Shown: piece after piece, positions 18,445 to 26,422 of the stretch | Position numbering within the stretch: the first letter of the stretch is position 1 | Layout: each line of letters begins with the position of its first letter | NCBI GenBank assembly: GCA_004211785.1 | Contig: SHBX01000001.1 | Span: 186,001 to 250,000 of the forward strand | Length of the DNA: 64,000 nucleotides | Reading direction: 5' to 3' | Origin: Winogradskyella sp. | GTDB taxonomy: Bacteria > Bacteroidota > Bacteroidia > Flavobacteriales > Flavobacteriaceae | Translations under genes and position numbers: made by a program | Notes under the pieces: generated by a model | Told to the model about the DNA's origin: nothing | Seen by the model: only the letters and a program-made list of their open reading frames with translations | Database searches by the model: none

Positions 18445-19902
18445 TTATTTAAGTTGGAATTCTGGGATTTTTATAAGATGCAGTAACAAAAGAATAACTT
18501 GATAAGGAGCGGAGTCCCAATCTAAGTTCCAAATGCCATCTTCGTAATAATTTTCAGGCACATCATGTTTAAAGATGTCTGTAGCAGTCTGATAATCCTC
18601 TGTAGTATGAAGATTTAGGGGCATAAATCTGTCGATAATACTTTTTGCAACTATATATGGGTCATTACTGTTGTCAGAACTTCTTTTTGCAAAAATTCTT
18701 AATTCCTCGGGATAATTTTCCCAGGTATGCCATACGACCCATTCCAAAATTCGCCAACGGCCAGTTAGTGTACTCGAGTTAATCCAGTCTTTATCGCCTT
18801 GCCATCCTGCAACATCAATGGGCTCAAACATGGTTTGGCCTAATGTTGAGGTAAACCACTGAAAACCTTCGAAATAATCTGGTTCAATACTAAATCTTGT
18901 GATATTTAAGTACGACATAAACATATCGTAGGGGCTTTTAATCTGAACACCAATAGATTTTGAATCAAAAAAATGTTCGCTCTTAAATAGAGATTTTAAA
19001 ACAGTTGAAATATTAAAGTCAATTTCAAAAACACTAGCCATTTCAGAAATTACATCTTCATTAGGTGTTGGGCTAACAAAATAAGTATATAGTTTACGGC
19101 AAATGTGAGTTGCTATTAATGGACTTTTTTCTTCAAATAGAATACGTGTAACATCATCATAACCCCAGTTTCCTTCTTGAGTAAAAATAGTTTTAACGGA
19201 ATCGTCAAACTTATTAGGGTTAAATGTAATTGGAGCTGTCCAATGTTCTCTGTCATTATAGCCTGTTAATGCTTTTGCTGTTTCAGTAATATCAGTTTGA
19301 GTATAACCGTTATCAACACCTAAGGTAAACAATTCATAAAGCTCACGTGCATAATTTTCATTTGGGCTATTTTTTCTGTTCTGAAAACCATTTAAATAGA
19401 CGAGCATTGCACTTGTTAAACCGACATCGCTAGTAAGATCTTTAAAGTTGCCAAGAGCATGTTGTTCTAAAGTGGCATAATATTCATAAAGATGATTGCT
19501 AGTATAATAATCCTCTAGCCGTGTTACAAAATGGTTACTCCAAAACATCATCATCCTTGCTTTTAGACCAGTGGTTAGCATCAAATTTTTTAAGGCCATC
19601 CTTAATTCTTGATGATTAGCTTGTGTTTCGTCATCAAAATCGAGCCCCATATTTTCGTAATCAAAATATGTAAAATCTGCCCAAGGCGGTGTTGGTAGTG
19701 CAGGTGCGTCTTTAGATTCATCAACAAGTTGGTCAATAAGTTCGCTGGGAGAAAGTAATAATCCGTTGTCTATATCTGCTTTTGATGCGTCATAGCCAAG
19801 ACGTCTGTATACATGCCTTACGCGTTCTTTATTCCAAGGGCTTTCAGTGGAAGGAACGTAAGGTTGTAATGAACTTGTGATACATGAAGTAATAACAGCC
19901 AT
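18445..19902 (-). CDS. DUF1800 domain-containing protein
   Basis: HVYRRLGYDAS, MMMFWSNHFVT, NENYARELYELFTLGVDNGYTQTDITETAKALTGY. Confidence 0.9.
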   Translation of the reverse strand: MAVITSCITSSLQPYVPSTESPWNKERVRHVYRRLGYDASKADIDNGLLLSPSELIDQLVDESKDAPALPTPPWADFTYFDYENMGLDFDDETQANHQELRMALKNLMLTTGLKARMMMFWSNHFVTRLEDYYTSNHLYEYYATLEQHALGNFKDLTSDVGLTSAMLVYLNGFQNRKNSPNENYARELYELFTLGVDNGYTQTDITETAKALTGYNDREHWTAPITFNPNKFDDSVKTIFTQEGNWGYDDVTRILFEEKSPLIATHICRKLYTYFVSPTPNEDVISEMASVFEIDFNISTVLKSLFKSEHFFDSKSIGVQIKSPYDMFMSYLNITRFSIEPDYFEGFQWFTSTLGQTMFEPIDVAGWQGDKDWINSSTLTGRWRILEWVVWHTWENYPEELRIFAKRSSDNSNDPYIVAKSIIDRFMPLNLHTTEDYQTATDIFKHDVPENYYEDGIWNLDWDSAPYQVILLLLHLIKIPEFQLK

Positions 19903-19955
19903 AAGTAGAATTTTTTAATTAAAAAACAATTTGGGACACATAATATATTGAATAT

Positions 19956-19970
19956 CTACGTATTACGTAG
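19956..19970. promoter_or_regulatory. Perfect inverted repeat CTACGTA-T-TACGTAG in a divergent intergenic region
   Basis: 15-bp palindrome between the DUF1800 (-) and LD-carboxypeptidase (+) genes. Confidence 0.4.
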
Positions 19971-20063
19971 GAACTTTAGATGTTTTTCGTTAAAATAATA
20001 TTAAAATTAACATTTGTAGAGTCTCTTAGTTATACTTTTTATATTTACAGAAACCAGAATTAT

Positions 20064-21074
20064 ATGATTTTGAGAAACCCAATTAGATTAATTTGTTTGA
20101 CTATATTTATTACAGTGAGTTTAGGGGTTTATGCTCAAAATTCAGCAAAACAAAATTCAGAAATGATTCAACCTCCATATTTAAAAGCTGGTGATACTAT
20201 AGCAATAGTAGCACCTTCTGGGATATTAAAAAATAGAGAAGGAGAAGTACAACAAGCTATCTCATTACTAAGAAGTTGGGGTTTACATGCCGTAGTTGGC
20301 AAACATGTGTTTAGTAAGGATAACCACTTTGCTGGGACTGATGAGCAGAGATGCGAAGATTTTCAAAACGCCTTAGATAATCCACAAATAAGTGCTATTT
20401 GGTGTGCAAGAGGTGGTTACGGAACGGTAAGAATTTTAGACAAACTAGATTTTACTAAATTCAAAAAAAATCCAAAATGGCTGATCGGCTATTCAGATAT
20501 CACGGCATTGCATAACCAATTTCATAATCAGGGATTTCAATCGTTACACGCACTGATGTGCGTAAGCTTAACCAAGGATTTAAATGATATAAAAGAAGCA
20601 GTAGACACTTTTAAATCTAGTGTATTTGGTAATCCGGTAAACTATACATTAGAAGGTTCTAAATACAATAAAGCAGGCTCAGCATCTGGACAATTAGTAG
20701 GAGGAAACCTTACAATGTTACATACTATGCTGGGTTCTGAAACCAGCATAGATACTTCAGGAAAAATCTTGTTTATTGAAGAGATTGGAGAATATAAATA
20801 TCATATAGACCGCATGTTACAAAGTTTAAAACGTGCAGGTTATTTTGAAAATTGTAAAGGACTCATTGTTGGTGATATGTCAAAACTTAGAAAGAACACA
20901 ACACTTTGGGGCACTTCAGTTGAACAATTAATATTAGACGCTTTGTCAGAATATAACTTCCCAATAGTATTTAATATGCCTGCTGGTCATGAAAAAGACA
21001 ATCGCGCTATGATTTTTGGAAAAACTATTGAATTAAAAGTCGGAAAAGATAAATCTTCAGTTGTTTTTAATTAA
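20064..21074 (+). CDS. LD-carboxypeptidase (peptidase S66)
   Basis: LKAGDTIAIVAPSG, WCARGGYGTVRILDKLD, PKWLIGYSDITALH, GQLVGGNLTMLHTMLG; start placed at MILRNPIRL for a signal peptide (track start 19980). Confidence 0.9.
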   Translation: MILRNPIRLICLTIFITVSLGVYAQNSAKQNSEMIQPPYLKAGDTIAIVAPSGILKNREGEVQQAISLLRSWGLHAVVGKHVFSKDNHFAGTDEQRCEDFQNALDNPQISAIWCARGGYGTVRILDKLDFTKFKKNPKWLIGYSDITALHNQFHNQGFQSLHALMCVSLTKDLNDIKEAVDTFKSSVFGNPVNYTLEGSKYNKAGSASGQLVGGNLTMLHTMLGSETSIDTSGKILFIEEIGEYKYHIDRMLQSLKRAGYFENCKGLIVGDMSKLRKNTTLWGTSVEQLILDALSEYNFPIVFNMPAGHEKDNRAMIFGKTIELKVGKDKSSVVFN

Positions 21075-21400
21075 ATCTTAATCGAATTCTCTTCGTTTAA
21101 TCTTATTAAATAATTAAGACCGAATAACAGAGATAAAGTTACTATTACCAATAATGGTATTTTAGGAATACTAATCATAAACTCCCAATAACTATTTTCT
21201 TTAGAGTCGGATTTAATAAATAAGAAAACCAGACAAGAAATGATAACTGATACTATTCCTAACACTAACCTAATAGCCTTAAATGAAGTTTTTTGAGTTT
21301 TCTTATGGATTTCAATAGACTCCATGAGGTTATTAATAAAATCTTCAGAAGTTTCTATTGAACTCTTTTTAATAATTTTTTTGAACTGCTCTTCTTTCAT
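21071..21400 (-). CDS. Small membrane protein, possibly cognate to the upstream sigma factor
   Basis: 109 aa with two TM segments; starts within the 3' end of the sigma gene (4-nt overlap). Confidence 0.55.
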   Translation of the reverse strand: MKEEQFKKIIKKSSIETSEDFINNLMESIEIHKKTQKTSFKAIRLVLGIVSVIISCLVFLFIKSDSKENSYWEFMISIPKIPLLVIVTLSLLFGLNYLIRLNEENSIKI

Positions 21401-21972
21401 AATAAATAGTTTATATCGTCTCCTAGTAATTGTTTAAGCTGAAAGCTTAAATTATCTCTTCCACGATGCAAATCGACTTTAACTTTTGATGTTTTAAAAT
21501 TAGTCACCTTTTCTATTTCTTTAATACTTAACTCACACAAATAGAATAGCCTTAAGACTAAAGACTCATCAGGTTTTAGTTGCTTTAATGCTATATTAAT
21601 ATATCTCTTCTGGTCAGACTCTTTCATAAAATCTTTATCTTCAATAGGTGTTAAGAAATTGTCTTTGTTGTCTTCATCTAATGAGATATTTGTTTTTCGT
21701 TTTTTTAATTCATTATAAGACGTATTAACTATAATTCTGTAGAGCCAAGTAGAAAAAGAAGATTTAAAATTGAAAGTATTTAGTTTATGAAATACTTTAA
21801 TAAATGCATCTTGTAGAACATCTTCTGCAATTGTTCTGTCTTTTAAAACAGAATAAGCAAGCGAAAGTGATACATCCTTATGCTTGTAGACTAATTGTCT
21901 AAATGCATTTGTATCACCTTCATTTGCATTACGAATTAAATCGTAATCTTCTATTTGATTTTTAGTCTTCAA
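21397..21972 (-). CDS. RNA polymerase sigma factor, sigma-70/ECF family
   Basis: AFRQLVYKHKDVSLSLAYSVLKDRTIAEDVLQDAFIKVFHKLNTF...FSTWLYRIIVNTSYNELKKRK. Confidence 0.9.
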   Translation of the reverse strand: MKTKNQIEDYDLIRNANEGDTNAFRQLVYKHKDVSLSLAYSVLKDRTIAEDVLQDAFIKVFHKLNTFNFKSSFSTWLYRIIVNTSYNELKKRKTNISLDEDNKDNFLTPIEDKDFMKESDQKRYINIALKQLKPDESLVLRLFYLCELSIKEIEKVTNFKTSKVKVDLHRGRDNLSFQLKQLLGDDINYLL

Positions 21973-22291
21973 GCTTTTTTCTAATGAAATGTGCTGCTAC
22001 AAGTCCTGCTGCTCCAAAAATTAAAATCGTTCCCCAAACTAATAAGTCTGTTGTATCTTCTGTTAAGCTCATTGAAGCAAAAATAGATGAGACTAGTAGC
22101 CCAATACCCAATCCAAAAACAATGCAACCTATATCCAAATATTTATATTTTGCCTCTCTGTTTTCGAGATAAATTCCTTTGTTTATCATTTCTTTTTTTA
22201 TCAAGTAGGTATATCTAGCTATTATAAAAACTACTGATAGTAGACCTAATACAATTACTGAAAATGCTATGGCTTCGTTATAATCTTTCAT
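21962..22291 (-). CDS. Small membrane protein (DUF6249-like)
   Basis: 109 aa, several TM segments; overlaps the sigma factor start, so likely co-transcribed. Confidence 0.55.
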   Translation of the reverse strand: MKDYNEAIAFSVIVLGLLSVVFIIARYTYLIKKEMINKGIYLENREAKYKYLDIGCIVFGLGIGLLVSSIFASMSLTEDTTDLLVWGTILIFGAAGLVAAHFIRKKLED

Positions 22292-22301
22292 GTTTTAAAT
22301 T

Positions 22302-23402
22302 TTAAAAATGTTCTCCTAATAATTCTTCTAGTTTCTCCAAAAAAGGGAATAAGTTGTCTGAATTGGCAAACATAACAAAACCATAATTCTGCTCTGGTAT
22401 AAACATAGTATATGCTTGAAAATCTTGATTATTTCCTGTATGTAAGTGCATCAATCCGTTTGGGGTAGGTTTTTGAGCAAAGCCTAAACCCCAACCAGTT
22501 TGTCCAGTTTCTTTATAGAGTTTATTATCTTTTTTAAAGTGATTATGCTCTCTAAGCATTTCATCTCTTGTAGAAACTGAAATGTTCTTTGGGCTCATCA
22601 TTTCTATTAGAAATAATGCGTAATCTTCAGCGTCAGAATGTAAGCTAAAGCCTGGACCAACTTTTTTATATCGATTTATTTTTGGGTTTACTTTACCTTT
22701 TATATGACCTCTTGCTATAGTGTTTTCATATTTTTTATCCCATGTATAGATTGTTCTATCCATACCAATTGGTAATGCCGCTTCTTTAATAAAAAGTGAA
22801 TCTAGTTTTGTTCCCCAAGCTATACCTAGTTTAGTGCCAAAAGCAGCGCCTAAATGTTGGTAAGCTTCTCCTGAATAAGAAAAATCTGTGCCAGGCTTAA
22901 ATGCTATTTCAATAGGTTTTCCTTTAACCCAATTAGGGATACCAGTTCCATGTGATAAAATAATTCTAGGTGTTAAAGTTTTATAGTATTCGAACGAGTC
23001 AGGAGCTATAGTTCCTTCTGGGAAAATTGGTTTTAGATATGGATAAATAGGTTTGTCTAAATCTAGTTTGCCGTCTTCAGCCATTTTCATTAAAAAATAA
23101 GCGAACAATGGCTTGGATAATGAAGCTCCTTCAAAAATGGTTTTTGCAGTTACAGGCTCTTCTGTTTTTATGTTTTTAATGCCAAATGTATCGTGGTAAG
23201 CAATTTTATTATCGTTGACTATTGCAATAGAAAGTCCAGGTAAGCCAATAGAATCCATAGCTTTCTGAATATAATTGCTTAAGTACTCTGTTGAGATTTT
23301 ACTTCCATCTGGTTTTTGTATTAATTTTTGATTGTTTTGCCCATGTCCAACTAAGAATAAACCTGCGCAAATAATTAAAAAGTATTGTCTTAAAGAATTC
23401 AT
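22302..23402 (-). CDS. Serine hydrolase, beta-lactamase/PBP-like
   Basis: GASLSKPLFAY (SxxK), YSGEAYQHLG (YxG/N), HTGNNQ. Confidence 0.85.
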   Translation of the reverse strand: MNSLRQYFLIICAGLFLVGHGQNNQKLIQKPDGSKISTEYLSNYIQKAMDSIGLPGLSIAIVNDNKIAYHDTFGIKNIKTEEPVTAKTIFEGASLSKPLFAYFLMKMAEDGKLDLDKPIYPYLKPIFPEGTIAPDSFEYYKTLTPRIILSHGTGIPNWVKGKPIEIAFKPGTDFSYSGEAYQHLGAAFGTKLGIAWGTKLDSLFIKEAALPIGMDRTIYTWDKKYENTIARGHIKGKVNPKINRYKKVGPGFSLHSDAEDYALFLIEMMSPKNISVSTRDEMLREHNHFKKDNKLYKETGQTGWGLGFAQKPTPNGLMHLHTGNNQDFQAYTMFIPEQNYGFVMFANSDNLFPFLEKLEELLGEHF

Positions 23403-23502
23403 TTTTTGATGACTTTTAAAATGTTTATAAATGTGTTATTGCGAATTCACACTTATTGGACAAGACAACAAAAAGAAAGGTTACAAAATAATTTTTTAAG
23501 GC

Positions 23503-24075
23503 TTAATCATCACAAACATCGTCACTAAGCTTTACTTCGTTAAACTTATCCCAAACATTATGATTAAAGGGTTGTAGTGAAAACCGGAATAAAACAGTAG
23601 TGGTGTTTTTTGTGTTGCAATAAAAGGCTTTAACCGTGCAGTTTAAGATAATAGTAGTTCTGGAATGAAACTTATCATAGGTTTTTATTGTTCCCGTAAA
23701 ATGAGATTCTTTATTTTTACTGAAAGATATAGTTGCTCCTGGGATTTTCTGTTTATCGTTATCGTTGGGCAGCATTAAACCATCAAAGTAGGCTTTAAGG
23801 TGTGAGGCTAAATTTTCTTCGGTTTGTTTTTGTATGCCTTTTACATGCCAAGCAAAGGTATAAGCCCAAAACTCAGGACTTTCTTTTTTTGACCAACCAC
23901 TTGCAAATCTAATATCTTCAAAACCTTCGTAATTGATTTCTCTAGCAAAGCCTAAAGGCATTTTAATAAGTTCTTTTTTCCAAGTGCTATCTGATTCTAA
24001 AACACCTTGATTTTCTTCTTGACCATACAGTCCTGCAAATAGCAGAAGCGCAATAATTGATAAGTATTTTTTCAT
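23503..24075 (-). CDS. Secreted hypothetical protein
   Basis: 190 aa with signal peptide; upstream-adjacent to the yceI-like gene on the same strand. Confidence 0.6.
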   Translation of the reverse strand: MKKYLSIIALLLFAGLYGQEENQGVLESDSTWKKELIKMPLGFAREINYEGFEDIRFASGWSKKESPEFWAYTFAWHVKGIQKQTEENLASHLKAYFDGLMLPNDNDKQKIPGATISFSKNKESHFTGTIKTYDKFHSRTTIILNCTVKAFYCNTKNTTTVLFRFSLQPFNHNVWDKFNEVKLSDDVCDD

Positions 24076-24078
24076 AGT

Positions 24079-24675
24079 TTATAAACTGAGTTTTACTTCA
24101 AAACCAATAGCATCAGAGATAAGGCCATCTTTTAATTTACCTTCAACCTCTTTAGAATTATAAGTAACGCCCCAAAGTGTGCGATCTATTTTAAATCTAG
24201 CAGTCATCTCTTTTTTTTGATAATCAACTTCGGCTTGAAAATTTACTGGTAAGGTAATATCTTTTATCTTAAGATTAGCTTCCATACGCATATGTGTTGC
24301 ATCATGATAGGTAACTTTGGTTATGACCAATTTTGATTTTGGAAATTTTTTCACATCAAAGAAGTCTTCATTTTTAAGATGCTCTACCAAGCCTGCATTA
24401 GCTTCGACATTTTTTATGTCTGCATTTTTAATAGAATTCATATCTATAGTAAATGCACCACCAGTGATAGCTCCATTTTGTTTTAAAAAATAACCGTCTT
24501 TAAAATTTATTGTGCCGTCGTGACCTCCAAAATAGAAAGCATACTCGCAGGACCATTTGAGTTCGCTTTTTGACGTATTGATGTCTAATTTTTCTATTAA
24601 ATTAGAAGCTGTTGTCTGAGCGTGAGCAAAAGCTGTAAAAAGTGTAATTGCGATAAATAATGTTTGTTTTTTCAT
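24079..24675 (-). CDS. YceI family protein
   Basis: SELKWSCEYAFYFGGHDGTINFKDGYF...GGAFTIDMNSIKN...HLKNEDFFDVKKFPKSKLVITKV. Confidence 0.88.
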   Translation of the reverse strand: MKKQTLFIAITLFTAFAHAQTTASNLIEKLDINTSKSELKWSCEYAFYFGGHDGTINFKDGYFLKQNGAITGGAFTIDMNSIKNADIKNVEANAGLVEHLKNEDFFDVKKFPKSKLVITKVTYHDATHMRMEANLKIKDITLPVNFQAEVDYQKKEMTARFKIDRTLWGVTYNSKEVEGKLKDGLISDAIGFEVKLSL

Positions 24676-24723
24676 GATTCTGATTTTTTGTTTTGATAAA
24701 ACTAGAGGCAGATAAAAACAAGA

Positions 24724-24763
24724 GTGTCAAAAAAATGTAAAAGAAGTGTCAACAGTTGTAAAA
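24724..24763. promoter_or_regulatory. Imperfect tandem direct repeat GTGTCAA-N5-TGTAAAA / GTGTCAA-N4-TGTAAAA
   Basis: GTGTCAA at 24724-24730 and 24746-24752; TGTAAAA at 24736-24742 and 24757-24763; lies between divergent genes. Confidence 0.45.
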
Positions 24764-24795
24764 TGTCATGAAATTGTGTGTTATTTACAGTAATT

Positions 24796-25656
24796 ATGAA
24801 GATAAAGGCCATTAAGACAAGTTTTAGTTTTTTATTTTTCGTCTTAATCTTATCATGCTCAGGGATTGAAAATGATAAGTTTTCAGAGCGTGTTAAGATT
24901 TCCTTTCGAGAAGTTGGTAATCAGCTGCTGCTTTCAAATCAAGATTCTACATCATTAATATTGCCAGTTATAGCCTTAAAACAATCCAAGTACAGATTGT
25001 CTTTTCAAGAAGAGTTGTCCTTTGAGCCTTCTAATCTGGTTTCGCTTATTCAAACTAATTTTAAGAAAGCAAATTTGCCTAGACATTACCTCGTTGAGGT
25101 GATTCAGTGTGCAGATAATGAGGTTGCCTACAGTTATGAGATGAGTATTGATGAAGAAAATACAATTATTCCATGTATTAGTAGAGACTTACCATTAAAC
25201 TGTTATCATATTGAAGTGCGGTTTACTAAAAGAGTCGCATCATTGATTAGTGGAAAAACAATACTATATATAGGTGTTTTAATAGGCGCTGTTCTATTAG
25301 TGTTTTTTGCTTACAGAAGAGAAAAGACACTCAAAAACAAAACACCAAATAAGGATTATATTAAGATTGGGAGCTTTCAGTTTTATGAAAATGAAAATAA
25401 ACTCATAAAAGAGGCGATTGAAATAGCATTGTCTAAAAAAGAATGCGAGTTATTAGCCATTTTTGTTGCTAATCCTAATCAAATTATTACTAGAGACGAA
25501 TTAACAAAAAGAGTTTGGGAAGACAACGGTGTCATAGTAGGAAGAAGCCTGGATACCTTTATTTCAAAACTAAGAAAAAAATTATCTGCGGATAATTCTA
25601 TAAATATTGAAAATGTTCACGGTGTAGGTTATAAACTTGTGGTTATAAATAAATGA
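24796..25656 (+). CDS. Membrane-anchored transcriptional regulator with C-terminal OmpR-type winged helix
   Basis: N-terminal export signal, extracytoplasmic region, TM ILYIGVLIGAVLLVFFAY, then KIGSFQFYENENKLIK...LSKKECELLAIFVANPNQIITRDELTKRVW...VGRSLDTFISKLRKKL...HGVGYKLV. Confidence 0.85.
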   Translation: MKIKAIKTSFSFLFFVLILSCSGIENDKFSERVKISFREVGNQLLLSNQDSTSLILPVIALKQSKYRLSFQEELSFEPSNLVSLIQTNFKKANLPRHYLVEVIQCADNEVAYSYEMSIDEENTIIPCISRDLPLNCYHIEVRFTKRVASLISGKTILYIGVLIGAVLLVFFAYRREKTLKNKTPNKDYIKIGSFQFYENENKLIKEAIEIALSKKECELLAIFVANPNQIITRDELTKRVWEDNGVIVGRSLDTFISKLRKKLSADNSINIENVHGVGYKLVVINK

Positions 25657-25657
25657 T

Positions 25658-26422
25658 ATGGCATTTTACGATTTGTCCAAAGAAGATAGAAACTCACTTG
25701 TAGAGAAAATTAATCAAGAAATCACTCTTGATTTACAACTTGGAAATACTCAAAACATAACATCTTACTTTTCGGACGAGGACACATATATTCGTAAAAC
25801 AGCATATTTGGCAATAGGCAAAATTTTTTATGCTAAGCCTCTATTGCAAACGCATGTATTTTCGATTTTAAATGAGTTAATAATATCAGAAGATGAATTA
25901 ATAAGGCAAACAGTTATTAATGCAGCTGGAGAGGTTGGGAAGTTTCATTTTGATAAGATTCAGCATTTCATGGATACTGGTCTATTTGATAAACATCACC
26001 GTGTGCGAAATGCAGTTATTGGCTCCATAAAGAAGATGGGCGAGCGAAATCCCGAACCTGTCTTACTTTGGGCTAAAACTTACTTAAAACATCCAGATAA
26101 AGAGATTCGACGAGAGATTTGTCATGGTATTGAATTGAGAGGACGCACACATCCACAAGATATTTTGCCCTTGTTAAAAGAACTAGAGTTTGATGAAACA
26201 AGGCGCGTAACAGATACATTAATTCATGTGTTAGGCCAAATAGCATACAAAAAGGGTTGTTTAAAGACGGTTGTTAATCATCTAAATACATGGAAAAATA
26301 AAGGCCTCGTTGAAAAGGCCTTAGATGAAATTGTAGATGTGCATAACCGTTATAAAAAGTTTGCTGTTTTAACTCAGCAAGAGGCTATTGACTATATTGA
26401 TGCTAATTATAATCCTTATTAA
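25658..26422 (+). CDS. HEAT-repeat / DNA alkylation repair-like protein
   Basis: Repeated helical pairs (DEDTYIRKTAYLAIGKI, EDELIRQTVINAAGEVGK, DKHHRVRNAVIGSIKKMG); 1 nt after the regulator stop. Confidence 0.7.
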   Translation: MAFYDLSKEDRNSLVEKINQEITLDLQLGNTQNITSYFSDEDTYIRKTAYLAIGKIFYAKPLLQTHVFSILNELIISEDELIRQTVINAAGEVGKFHFDKIQHFMDTGLFDKHHRVRNAVIGSIKKMGERNPEPVLLWAKTYLKHPDKEIRREICHGIELRGRTHPQDILPLLKELEFDETRRVTDTLIHVLGQIAYKKGCLKTVVNHLNTWKNKGLVEKALDEIVDVHNRYKKFAVLTQQEAIDYIDANYNPY

